Origin: an uncultured Collinsella sp.
GTDB lineage: Bacteria > Actinomycetota > Coriobacteriia > Coriobacteriales > Coriobacteriaceae
Assembly (NCBI GenBank): GCA_900541035.1
Contig: UQIN01000011.1
Location: 9,530 to 73,529, forward strand
Direction: 5' to 3'
DNA length: 64,000 nt
Part shown: positions 50,402 through 58,946 of the stretch, one piece after another
Position numbering within the stretch: the stretch's first letter is position 1
How the letters are laid out: each line of letters opens with the position of its first letter
Made by a program: the position numbers and the translations under genes
Notes under the pieces: generated by a model
The model's database searches: none
Told to the model about the DNA's origin: nothing
Seen by the model: only the letters and a program-made list of their open reading frames with translations

Positions 50402-51844
50402 CTACTGCGCGTCCGCCATAGTGTCGGCGAGCTCCTTGTACCAGAGTGCCGACTGCTTGATGTAGCGTTTTTGCGTGTCGAAGTCGATGTAGAACAGGCC
50501 GTAGCGCTTGTTATAGCCGTTGGCCCACGAGAACTGGTCCTGCAGGCTCCAGATAAAGTAGCCCTGGACGTCGACGCCCTCGGCGCGCGCCTGGAGCACC
50601 TTCTCCATGTGCTGGTCGACAAAGTCGATGCGCTCGGGATCGGCGACGATGCCGTTTGCGTCGGGCTCGGGGTCCTTGTGGCCCAGGCCGTTTTCGGTGA
50701 TATAGATGACGGGGAGGTTGGGATAGGTGGCGCTGATGTGCTTGAGCGTGTCGTAGAGGCCTTGCGGGTAGATGAGCCAATCCCAGTCGGTGGTGGGGAT
50801 ACCCGGCATATCGACCTGCTGCCCGACGCCCTTAAACTTAAAGCACGAGGTGCCCTTGTCTCCGGTGCCGTTAAAGCTGTTGGTGGACTCGCCATCGTAG
50901 GCGGCGATAAACGCCGACTGATAGTAGTTGAGGCCGAACATATCGTTGCGGGGCGCCGCCTTGGCGAGCTCCTCCATGTCGCTGTCCTCAACCGTAAGCG
51001 TGGCGTTGTTGGCACGCAGAATCTCGTTGATGAGTGAGAGGGTGCGCGCGGAGTAGTGACCCAGGAAGGCGCCGTCCATGATGAAGTCGGTGTAGAAGGC
51101 GTTGTACAGGTCGGCGGCGTGCTGGTCGGCGGGCGAGTCGGTGGCAGGATATGCCGGCGTCAGGACGTTGACCATGCCAATGCGTCCGCCCAGGTGCTCG
51201 GTCTCGTCAAGATCCTTATACAGGTTGACGGCGCGGGCGTGGGCAACGAGCTCGTTGTGCTGGCTCTGGATGCCGCTCGTCACATCAAAGTGATGGTTGG
51301 GCGGGAAGTTGCCTTGGATGTATTGGGAGTGCGAGAGGCTGATGAGCTCGTTGATGGTGAACCAATTTTTGACCTCGCGGAACTCGCGGAAGCAGAACTC
51401 GGCATAGCGCACATAGGCGTCGACGGTCTTGCGGTTGAGCCAGTCGCCCTGGTTGAACAGGGCGGCGGGGGAGTCAAAGTGATGCAGGGACACATAGGGC
51501 TCGACGCCATACTTTTTGCAGCAGGCGAACAGCTCGTGGTAGTGCTTAACGCCCTCGGCGAGGGGTTCGGCATCGTCGCCGTTGGGGAAGATGCGGGTCC
51601 AGGCGATGGACACACGAATGGCGTTGAGTCCATGCTCGGCAGAAAGGCGGATATCCTCCTCGTAGCGGTTGTAGAAATCACTGGCCGGGTCGGGCAAAAA
51701 GCGACCCTGGGCGACAAGGTAATCGTCCCACATGGTCTTACCCTTGCCTGCCACCTTCGTAGAACCTTCCGTTTGGTACGCGGCGGTTGCGGCGCCCCAA
51801 ACAAAGCCCTTCGGCAGCTGCTGTACGCGGTTTAGCAAAGACAT
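50402..51844 (-). CDS. GH1 6-phospho-beta-glycosidase, module 2
   Basis: 480 residues, GH1. Acid/base Glu in FTINELISL (E166; TINE instead of the TFNE of modules 1 and 3), nucleophile in YITENGLGHKD (E384). FSWANGYNKRYG retains Trp440 and the phosphate-binding Lys and Tyr. It is the most divergent of the three GH1 genes (TMWDDYLVAQ, FPPNHHFDVTSG), so its substrate may be different. ATG 51844 is preferred to 51850 for spacing from GAGGG. Confidence 0.9.
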   Translation of the reverse strand: MSLLNRVQQLPKGFVWGAATAAYQTEGSTKVAGKGKTMWDDYLVAQGRFLPDPASDFYNRYEEDIRLSAEHGLNAIRVSIAWTRIFPNGDDAEPLAEGVKHYHELFACCKKYGVEPYVSLHHFDSPAALFNQGDWLNRKTVDAYVRYAEFCFREFREVKNWFTINELISLSHSQYIQGNFPPNHHFDVTSGIQSQHNELVAHARAVNLYKDLDETEHLGGRIGMVNVLTPAYPATDSPADQHAADLYNAFYTDFIMDGAFLGHYSARTLSLINEILRANNATLTVEDSDMEELAKAAPRNDMFGLNYYQSAFIAAYDGESTNSFNGTGDKGTSCFKFKGVGQQVDMPGIPTTDWDWLIYPQGLYDTLKHISATYPNLPVIYITENGLGHKDPEPDANGIVADPERIDFVDQHMEKVLQARAEGVDVQGYFIWSLQDQFSWANGYNKRYGLFYIDFDTQKRYIKQSALWYKELADTMADAQ

Positions 51845-52185
51845 ATGCATACACCCTCTCGTCTCGCTGTTCGATATTGTGCGTTTGCGCTCAGGAGGCT
51901 CCCTGGTTAGCGTTCAGCGGTGAAAAAGCCCGATAAACACTATCTTAAAATGATTAGAACCAAAATGAGCACGTGAACATTTGACAATGAGCACGTTAAC
52001 ATCCGGCTGGGATGTATAGAAACAAAACAACTTCAAACAGCCGCGAACGGTTGTATTTGTTCGGTAAGCGGTTTTGATTGACAGAAGTTTTCATGTTGTG
52101 GTATATGGCTCGGGTATCATGAGCACGTTATCAATGTATGTACGATGCGCCATGGGCGCGGGGAATAGTTGGGAAGCAGGTTAGC
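51845..52185. promoter_or_regulatory. Module 2 divergent control region with three operators
   Basis: AATGAGCACGTGAACATT (51964-51981), AATGAGCACGTTAACAT (51986-52002) and ATGAGCACGTTATCAAT (52119-52135) are three CG-centred LacI-type sites. The last is 51 bp before lacI2. The remainder is AT-rich with no other gene. Confidence 0.75.
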
Positions 52186-53223
52186 GTGGAAGGCATGGCT
52201 CAGCAAACAAGGAATGGTCATTCGGCGAGCGCGGCAGAGGTTGCGGCGCTCGCTGGCGTGAGCCGCCAGACTGTGTCTCGCGTGGTCAACGGTATGCCTA
52301 ACGTGACGGAAAAGACGCGCAAGCGTGTGCTGGCCGCCATGGAAGAGCTGGGCTTTCGTCCCAATTTTGCTGGAGCGGCGTTGCGCGGCGGGTCGTATCG
52401 TTCTATTGGCCTGTGCATGTACAACATCACACGTGTCGGTAACCTGGCGACGCTCGAGGGTATCATGCAAGCGGCGCGCGAGCACGATTTTGCCGTCACT
52501 ATGATCGAGATGGGCGGCGACAAGCCCTATACACTTGCCGATGCCTCGCGCCGCATGGTCGAGCGACCCGTCGACGGCATGATTCTCAACATGAACCGCA
52601 TGGCTCCCGATTTTGAGGAGTTTGTTCCCCAGCCGGGAGTGCGAACGGTCATCCTGTCCATGTATGCGCATCCGCGCTGCACGACGATCGACTCCGACCA
52701 GTATGGTTCGTGCGAGCTGTTGACCAATTATCTGCTGGAACATGGTCACTCGAATATGCGGTTTGTGGCGGGTCCGGAAAACTCGATTTCCTCGCGTTTT
52801 CGTGAGGCCGGTTGGCGCGATACGCTGGGTCGTGCTCATGTCGATGCCGCTCCGATGCTGCGTGGCGATTGGAGTGCGGACAGTGGGTACGCCATGGGCG
52901 AGCGGATTGCGGCCGAGGTGTTTGCCGGCGGGTCGCAGGCGCCGACTGCCGTGCTTGCGGCAAATGACCAGATGGCGCTGGGCGTTATCGCCGCGCTCGA
53001 GAACGCGGGCCTGTCCGTGCCCGACGACGTGAGCGTGGTTGGTATCGACGACGCACTCGAGGGACTTGTTCCTCACAATCGGCTGACGACGCTGCGATTT
53101 GATTTGCGCGGTGTCGGTAAGCTTGCGTTTGAGGCGGCGATTGGAGAGAGCTCGTCTATCGAGGCGATTCATGTGCCGAGTACGCTGGTCGAACGCTCGA
53201 CTGTTAGGGACATACGGGGTTAG
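52186..53223 (+). CDS. LacI-family regulator, module 2
   Basis: 345 residues. HTH SAAEVAALAGVSRQTVSRVVNGMPNVTEKTRKRV; hinge LGFRPNFAGAALRGG; effector domain with PTAVLAANDQMALGVIAAL. Ends VERSTVRDIRG. Its operators (GAGCACGT type) differ from module 1 (GACAACGT) and module 3 (GCAACGT), and the recognition helices differ too (LKT, RQT, EQT). GTG 52186 or ATG 52195 are the start options. Confidence 0.9.
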   Translation: MEGMAQQTRNGHSASAAEVAALAGVSRQTVSRVVNGMPNVTEKTRKRVLAAMEELGFRPNFAGAALRGGSYRSIGLCMYNITRVGNLATLEGIMQAAREHDFAVTMIEMGGDKPYTLADASRRMVERPVDGMILNMNRMAPDFEEFVPQPGVRTVILSMYAHPRCTTIDSDQYGSCELLTNYLLEHGHSNMRFVAGPENSISSRFREAGWRDTLGRAHVDAAPMLRGDWSADSGYAMGERIAAEVFAGGSQAPTAVLAANDQMALGVIAALENAGLSVPDDVSVVGIDDALEGLVPHNRLTTLRFDLRGVGKLAFEAAIGESSSIEAIHVPSTLVERSTVRDIRG

Positions 53224-53238
53224 GTCCTACTCCGTTTG

Positions 53239-53374
53239 TCTCGATTTGTAACAGGTAGACGGTCAAAAGCGGGCTACGTGTTACAGATTTAGATTCTTCG
53301 GAAAGAGTAATCCTGTTCGTCTCAATCTGTAACAGCTAGGACCAAAAAACTCGGCTAGATGTTACAGATCGAGA
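53239..53374. repeat. 55-bp palindromic repeat, locus 4 (2 units)
   Basis: Units 53239-53293 (alpha) and 53320-53374 (beta), 81 bp apart. Lies between convergent lacI2 and lacG3. Confidence 0.9.
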
Positions 53375-53401
53375 CAAACGGCTCCCGACCAGCCCAAAAA
53401 C

Positions 53402-53444
53402 AAAAAGACCGGGGGCGGCGCGCCGTGTGACGTGCCGCCCCCGG
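53402..53444 (-). terminator. Terminator of lacE3-lacG3
   Basis: CCGGGGGCGGC/GCCGCCCCCGG stem, then TCTTTTTG on the minus strand. Confidence 0.88.
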
Positions 53445-53490
53445 CTGAGAAATGGGGACAGGTTGTGTGAGCGGGCAACCCCGCCAGCCA

Positions 53491-54930
53491 CTAGTCCAGA
53501 CGACGGGTCTGCGCCACGTGCTTGTACCAGTAGGCGCTTGCCTTGGGCGTGCGCTTCTGGGTTTCAAAGTCAACGTAGAAGAAGCCGTAACGCTTGTTGT
53601 AGCCATTGGTCCAGGAGAACTGATCCTGCAGGCTCCACAGGAAGTAGCCGCCCACGTTGACGCCCACCTCCATGGCCTTGAGCAACCAGCGCAGGTGCTG
53701 CTCGATGTAGTCGATGCGCGGCTGGTCGTCCACAAAGCCGTCTTTGTAGGGGTCCTTGTAGCCCATGCCGTTCTCGGTGATGAAGATCTGCTTGTAGTTG
53801 GGGTAGCGCTGCTTAATGTAGACGAGCAGATCGAACAGGCCCTCGGGATAGATGATCCAGTCCCAGTCGGTGGTGGGGATGCCAGGCTTGTTCACATGCT
53901 CGCCAATGCCCTTGACGCGCCAACGGCCGGTGCCCTTCTCGCCCGTACCGTTGTGGTGCAGGTCGTTCTCGCCGTCGTAAGCCTTCAAAAAACGGCACTG
54001 GTAGTTGTTAACGCCCAGGTAGTCGTTGTAGAGCGCGGCCTCGCGCATGATTTCCAGATCCTCGTCTAGGATCTGGATGGTGCCACCCGAGACGGCGGCC
54101 AGGCGGTTGGCGCACTCGAGGGTGTCGGGCGCGTAGTCGCCGCGGAAGGTGGCGTCGAGCAAGAACTGGTTTTGCAGCACGTGCTCGTTGTTGGCGGCCT
54201 TGATATCGGCGGGGTCGTTCTCGTTGAGCGGATACTTAAACTCCAACGACTGAATGACGCCGATCTTGCCCTTAAAACCGCCGTTGTGGAAGGCCAGCAC
54301 TGCCTTGGCGTGGGCGAGCATCATGTTGTGCTCGCACTGGAAGGCCTCGGCCAGATGCGCCTTGACGCCACCGGGGAAGGTGCCCTCGATGTAGGTGTTG
54401 GAGGCATCGGCCCAAATCTCGTTAAAGGTGAACCAGTAGGTCACCTGGTCGGCGTACTCCTTAAAGCAGAAGGTGGCAAAGTCCACAAAGGCGTCGATGG
54501 TCTCGCGGTTGAGGAAATCGCCCTTCTCAAAGAGGGGCAGCGGCGTGTCGAAGTGATGCAGCGTGACGAACGGCTCAACGTGGTGCTTATGGCACTCGGC
54601 GAAGAGATCGTGGTAGAACTGCACGCCCTCGGGGTTGATTTCGCCGGTACCGTTGGGGAAGATGCGGCTCCAGGCGATGGAGAGGCGAATGCCGTTGATG
54701 CCAAACTCCTCGCACAGCTCCAGATCGACGGGGTACTGGTTGTAGAAGTCCGAAGCGGGATCGGGGGAGAAGCGGCCCTGGGCCTCCAGGAAGTCGTCCC
54801 AGGCGACTTTGCCCTTACCGTGAGTGCGGGTCTCGCCCTCTACCTGGTAGGCAGCAGTGGCGCCGCCAAAGACAAAGTCCTCGGGAAACTGCGCGGGCGG
54901 GTTGGTGACGCTAGCAGGGTTAACGGACAT
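53491..54930 (-). CDS. lacG: GH1 6-phospho-beta-galactosidase-like enzyme, module 3
   Basis: 479 residues, closest of the three to classical LacG: HVEPFVTLHHFDTPLPLFEKGDFLNRETIDAF, WFTFNEI (E171), FITENGMGYKD (E386), FSWTNGYNKRYG with Trp440. Follows lacE3 by 66 bp with a hairpin between. Confidence 0.93.
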   Translation of the reverse strand: MSVNPASVTNPPAQFPEDFVFGGATAAYQVEGETRTHGKGKVAWDDFLEAQGRFSPDPASDFYNQYPVDLELCEEFGINGIRLSIAWSRIFPNGTGEINPEGVQFYHDLFAECHKHHVEPFVTLHHFDTPLPLFEKGDFLNRETIDAFVDFATFCFKEYADQVTYWFTFNEIWADASNTYIEGTFPGGVKAHLAEAFQCEHNMMLAHAKAVLAFHNGGFKGKIGVIQSLEFKYPLNENDPADIKAANNEHVLQNQFLLDATFRGDYAPDTLECANRLAAVSGGTIQILDEDLEIMREAALYNDYLGVNNYQCRFLKAYDGENDLHHNGTGEKGTGRWRVKGIGEHVNKPGIPTTDWDWIIYPEGLFDLLVYIKQRYPNYKQIFITENGMGYKDPYKDGFVDDQPRIDYIEQHLRWLLKAMEVGVNVGGYFLWSLQDQFSWTNGYNKRYGFFYVDFETQKRTPKASAYWYKHVAQTRRLD

Positions 54931-54953
54931 GATGATCCAATCGTCTAAATCGA

Positions 54954-54987
54954 AGGGCCAGCCGGTCTTGGATGGTCGGCTGGCCCT
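54954..54987 (-). promoter_or_regulatory. Intercistronic hairpin lacE3-lacG3
   Basis: Perfect 11-bp stem AGGGCCAGCCG/CGGCTGGCCCT with a 12-nt loop, no T-run. Confidence 0.65.
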
Positions 54988-54996
54988 GAGCGTTAC

Positions 54997-56772
54997 TTAC
55001 TTAGAGAGCTGTTCACTCACGAAGGCGAGAGACTTATCGCCGTTCTGGGAGAGCTCGATGTATTGCTTGCCACGGCAGGCGACGCACTTGTTGCCCACGC
55101 GCTCGCAGTCCTTCTGCAGGTCGGCCAGGTAGCTCGCGGCCTGCGGGGCCAGGACGACTAGGTCAAAGTCGGGGAGCATGTCAACGTGGTTGCCGTATGC
55201 CTCGGCAGCGGTCTCAAGATTGATGCCGCGCTCCTTGGCGGCCTTGGCCAGCGCGTTGGCGAGCAGGCCCGAGGTGCCGCCACCCTGGCAGAGCACGAGC
55301 ACGCGCTTGCCGTTGAGGTCGCTGGCGGTCGTTGCCTCGGCAGCGGGTGCTGCAGAAGCGGCGGGGGCGTCGACCTTCACGGCCTCGGCAGCAGCGCCAG
55401 CGGCAACGCTCTTGGCGTCGGCCTTGCCCTGGAAGGCATCGTTGAGCTTGGCGGCCTTCTCGGCGTTCTTGGCGGCGAGCTCCTCCTGGGAGATCTCGGC
55501 CTCCTCGGCGCACTTCTGGGCGTCATAGGCACGGAAGAACGGGTAGTACAGAACGAAGTCGACGACCAGGATAAGGGCGAGCATCACAAAGGCGAGCGGC
55601 TGGAAGCCCAGGCCCATGATGGTGCCGATGGGGCCGGGGACGGTCCAGGGCAGGGTGTACATAAAGCCGTTCATGCCCAAGAAGTCGATAAAGATCTTGA
55701 GGATCCAGATGTTGGCGATCGGGGCAAAGACAAACGGGACAAAGAAGACGGGGTTGAGCACGATGGGCGCGGCGAACAGCAGCGGCTCGTTGACGGCAAA
55801 GCAGACCGGGACGATGGCAGCCTTACCGACGGCGCGCATCTCCTGAGACTTGGCCAGGAAGCAGAACATAAAGACCAGGACGAGCGTGGCGCCGGTGCCG
55901 CCCATGCAGACGACGAAGTATTGGGCACCCTGGGTCAGGACAGCGGAAGCGTGCTGGCCAGCCTGGAACGCAGCCAGGTTGTCGGTCATGTTGGCAACGA
56001 GGGCGGCGGCGATGGCGGGCTCGACGATCGAGGGGCCGTGGACGCCCACGAACCAGAAGAGGCTCATGGCGCCGTAGATCACAGCGAGGCCGATGTAGCC
56101 GTCGGCAGCGGTGAACAGGGGCTGGAACACCTGGATGACGCCCTGGGCAAAGCAGAAGCCAAAAGCAGCGCGGAAGGCGATGTCAAAGACCCAAAAGACG
56201 GTGATGCAGACGGAGAAGGGGATGATGTCCTTAAAGGTCTGCGAGATGTTGGGCGGAACTTGCTCGGGCATCTTGACGGTGATGTTGCGCTTAATGAAGA
56301 ACTTGTAGATGATGCCGGTCACAAACGCAGCGATAAAGGCGGTCAGCAGGCCTTTGGAACCAAGGTAGGTGGTGTTGAAGCCGCTGGCAGCGTCCGTGGC
56401 GATCGTGTCGCTCGAAAGGAGCAAGAAGCCGATGATGGCCGCGCACATGCACGAGATGAAGTTGATCTGGTTGTTCTTGGGCAGATCGCGGTTCTGAGCG
56501 TCGGCGAAGTGCTTGGCTGTGGTGGCGGCACAGGCGATGGCCAGGATGCCCATGGAGTAGTTGTAGCACTTCCACAGGGCGTTGTTGATGTCATCGGGCC
56601 AGTAGAAACCCCAGATATTGGGAACCGAGGCTACCAGGCAGAAGATGGACGAGAAGATGATGATGGGGATGACGGAGATAAAACCGTCGCGGATCGCCTT
56701 GAGGTACTTGTTGCGGGCGATCGCGTTGAAAAAGGGCTGCCCCTTTTCGATGATGGCGATGAGTTGCTCCAT
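54997..56772 (-). CDS. lacE: PTS EIICB, lactose family, module 3
   Basis: 591 residues and the best match to lactococcal/staphylococcal LacE: IIIFSSIFCLVASVPNIWGFYWP, PNISQTFKDIIPFS, GVHGPSIVEPAIAAALVANMTDNLAAFQAG, VLVLCQGGGTSGLLANAL (Cys495). The EPAIAA motif and CQGGGTSG fit lactose. TAGGAGC precedes the start. Confidence 0.94.
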   Translation of the reverse strand: MEQLIAIIEKGQPFFNAIARNKYLKAIRDGFISVIPIIIFSSIFCLVASVPNIWGFYWPDDINNALWKCYNYSMGILAIACAATTAKHFADAQNRDLPKNNQINFISCMCAAIIGFLLLSSDTIATDAASGFNTTYLGSKGLLTAFIAAFVTGIIYKFFIKRNITVKMPEQVPPNISQTFKDIIPFSVCITVFWVFDIAFRAAFGFCFAQGVIQVFQPLFTAADGYIGLAVIYGAMSLFWFVGVHGPSIVEPAIAAALVANMTDNLAAFQAGQHASAVLTQGAQYFVVCMGGTGATLVLVFMFCFLAKSQEMRAVGKAAIVPVCFAVNEPLLFAAPIVLNPVFFVPFVFAPIANIWILKIFIDFLGMNGFMYTLPWTVPGPIGTIMGLGFQPLAFVMLALILVVDFVLYYPFFRAYDAQKCAEEAEISQEELAAKNAEKAAKLNDAFQGKADAKSVAAGAAAEAVKVDAPAASAAPAAEATTASDLNGKRVLVLCQGGGTSGLLANALAKAAKERGINLETAAEAYGNHVDMLPDFDLVVLAPQAASYLADLQKDCERVGNKCVACRGKQYIELSQNGDKSLAFVSEQLSK

Positions 56773-57129
56773 GCAAAGCTCCTAAGAGTCGGTGGGTTGG
56801 CAACGATGGTAGCTTTTGACGTTTGGTTGCCAAAATGTTGACGTTGCCATTTTGCGACACAAAAAAAGACGCGAACCGGTGGTTCCTGTGCCTGCGAACC
56901 GTCGATTCCCTATGCGTAAACGTTTGAGCCGCCCGGTGGCTCTGTGTTTGCGCAATGGCAACGTTAACATTTGGGCGTCAAAAGCCGTTTGGGGAAGCAA
57001 AAATGTCGGTGAACGGTAGGTTTTGGGTGGTGAGCGTATGGTGGGGGAGGCGTTGGATATACTTGAAGGCGTTAAAAATGACTGCGTAGGGTGCCACCAA
57101 TGGCATCGTCGACATAGAAAGATCGACCT
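56773..57129. promoter_or_regulatory. Module 3 divergent control region with two operators
   Basis: AATGTTGACGTTGCCATT (56834-56851) and AATGGCAACGTTAACATT (56954-56971) are near-perfect inverted copies of one CG-centred LacI-type site, 120 bp apart. That spacing would allow DNA looping. Nothing else recognised in the gap. Confidence 0.78.
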
Positions 57130-58134
57130 ATGGCCGCTGTTAAAAAATCGGTTTCCGTTAAGGATGTGGCGCGTCTCGCGGGCGTCTCGGAGCAGACGGT
57201 CTCGCGCACCGTGCACGATTCGCCCAGCGTGCGCCCCGAGACCAAGGAGCGCGTGCGTGCCGCCATGCGCGAGCTGGGGTATCGCCCCAATTTTGCCGGT
57301 CGATCGTTGCGCCGCGGTAAGTTTAAGACCGTCGGCGTCGCCATGTTCAACATTACCGGCACCGGCAACCTCGACCGTATGGAGGGCTTTGCCGCCGCCG
57401 CCGACAAACACGGCTACGCCATCACCCTCACTAAAGTAGATGGACACCCCTATACCCTCGAGAGCGCATCGTCGCGTATGAGCGCACTGCCGGTGGACGG
57501 TATTGTCGTGATTATGAACCGCATGCCGGCGGACTTTGGCACTTTTGAGCCGCTGCCCGGCATGCAGACGGTGCTCGTTACGATGTTGGAGCACCCGCTC
57601 TGTTCAACGGTCGATAACGACCAGTTCGATTGTTCGCGCCAGGTGGTCGAGTACTTGCTGGGGCGGGGGCACAAAACCGTGCACTTTATCTCGTGTCCCG
57701 AGCGCTCGCTTTCGGGCATGCGGCGCGAGGAAGGCTGGCGCGAGACATTGCGTGCGCATGGCATTGAGCCCCCGCAGCTCGTGCGCGGCGATTGGACGGC
57801 ACAGAGCGGGTATGCTGCCGGTCAGGCTCTGGCGGACGATCCGACCTGTACGGCCATTTATGCCTCCAACGATGCCATGGCATATGGCTGCATCCGTGGG
57901 CTCGAGTCGCGCGGGAAGCGCGTGCCCCAGGACGTGAGCGTGGTGGGTGTTGATGACAGCCTGGGCGATATCGTGCCCGACCGTCGCCTGACCACGGTGC
58001 GCTTTGACAACAAGCGCGTCGGCATGTGGGCGGTCGACAAGATTGCCGGCGCCGATGGGGGTGCGTCTGGCGTGGAGCACATGCTGATTCCCGGTGTGCT
58101 CGTCGAGGGCGATACGGTGCGCGATTTGCGTTAG
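57130..58134 (+). CDS. LacI-family regulator, module 3
   Basis: 334 residues. HTH VSVKDVARLAGVSEQTVSRTVHDSPSVRPETKERV; hinge LGYRPNFAGRSLRRG; effector domain with CTAIYASNDAMAYGCIRGL. Divergent from lacE3. The downstream lacF (58349) is 215 bp away and may be cotranscribed or independent. Confidence 0.92.
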   Translation: MAAVKKSVSVKDVARLAGVSEQTVSRTVHDSPSVRPETKERVRAAMRELGYRPNFAGRSLRRGKFKTVGVAMFNITGTGNLDRMEGFAAAADKHGYAITLTKVDGHPYTLESASSRMSALPVDGIVVIMNRMPADFGTFEPLPGMQTVLVTMLEHPLCSTVDNDQFDCSRQVVEYLLGRGHKTVHFISCPERSLSGMRREEGWRETLRAHGIEPPQLVRGDWTAQSGYAAGQALADDPTCTAIYASNDAMAYGCIRGLESRGKRVPQDVSVVGVDDSLGDIVPDRRLTTVRFDNKRVGMWAVDKIAGADGGASGVEHMLIPGVLVEGDTVRDLR

Positions 58135-58348
58135 GGTGCGGTCCTGTTTGGGTTGCCGCTAACTGTGTTCGATATTGTTTAAATTGGTTTAAAAACCGTT
58201 CACGGGCGAAAAGTGACCGTTCATAGCTCGAAATTACGTTTTGAGCTGTTCTATTTTGTTTGAATGTTATTGTTTCTGTCATACACAACGCAGCGCGTAT
58301 GCCCGGACGCGATGCTCTCCATTGGTTCATATGTGAAAGGAACGCAAC

Positions 58349-58687
58349 ATGGCAACCAAAGAAGAAATCTCGATGGTTGGATTCGAGATTGTCGCATACG
58401 CAGGTGACGCCCAGACCGATCTGCTTGCAGCGCTCGATGCTGCTCGCGAGGGTGACTTTGAGAAGGCCGAGCAGCTGCACAAGGATGCCAGCGATGCGCT
58501 CATCGGTGCCCACGACACGCAGACCAAGCTGCTTTCGCAGGAGGCCGGCGGTGGCGAGATGGAGATGACCTTCATCATGGCTCACGCTCAGGACACTCTC
58601 ATGACCACTATGATCCTGGAGAAGCAGACCCGCTTTACCATCGACGCCTACAAGCGCATTGCCGAGCTCGAGGCCAAGCTCGCCTAA
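58349..58687 (+). CDS. lacF: PTS EIIA, lactose/cellobiose family
   Basis: 112 residues, all-helical trimeric EIIA. FEIVAYAGDAQTDLLAALDAAREGDFEKAEQL and the phosphorylated His79 in FIMAHAQDTLMTT. It is the only lac-type EIIA in the window, so probably it serves all three LacE proteins. GAAAGGA precedes ATG 58349. Confidence 0.94.
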   Translation: MATKEEISMVGFEIVAYAGDAQTDLLAALDAAREGDFEKAEQLHKDASDALIGAHDTQTKLLSQEAGGGEMEMTFIMAHAQDTLMTTMILEKQTRFTIDAYKRIAELEAKLA

Positions 58688-58718
58688 CCCTTTTTGCGCA
58701 ACTCAGTTCCCTTCCAAA

Positions 58719-58749
58719 AGCCCTGCCGTTACCCGCGGCAGGGCTTTTT
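58719..58749 (+). terminator. Terminator after lacF
   Basis: AGCCCTGCCG/CGGCAGGGCT with TTTT. Confidence 0.93.
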
Positions 58750-58762
58750 CTGTTCTCCTTCA

Positions 58763-58829
58763 AGTTGCGGTGAAATAGGGACTGAATAGGGGCCGACGGG
58801 CGCAAAACAATCCCTATTCCACCGCAACT
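58763..58829. repeat. AGTTGCGGTGAAATAG hairpin repeat, copy 3
   Basis: Arms 58763-58781 and 58811-58829, one mismatch, 67 bp in total. Follows the lacF terminator. Confidence 0.87.
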
Positions 58830-58946
58830 CATCCGGAGATAGTCATTGGGGACAGTCTTGGTGCGCTCTGTTCGTCTTCCCGTTCGTTTTTTGCTCGGTG
58901 GGTATACTTCCTTTCGCATTAAACGCCGGACTGAGGAGGTATCCAA

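Noticed and set aside
44133..56841. Plus-strand frames of 550-700 codons opposite lacE/lacG
   Set aside because: Mirror the GC-skewed codons of real genes; Gly/Asp/Val-rich without motifs. The one at 48381 also runs through a repeat and a terminator.
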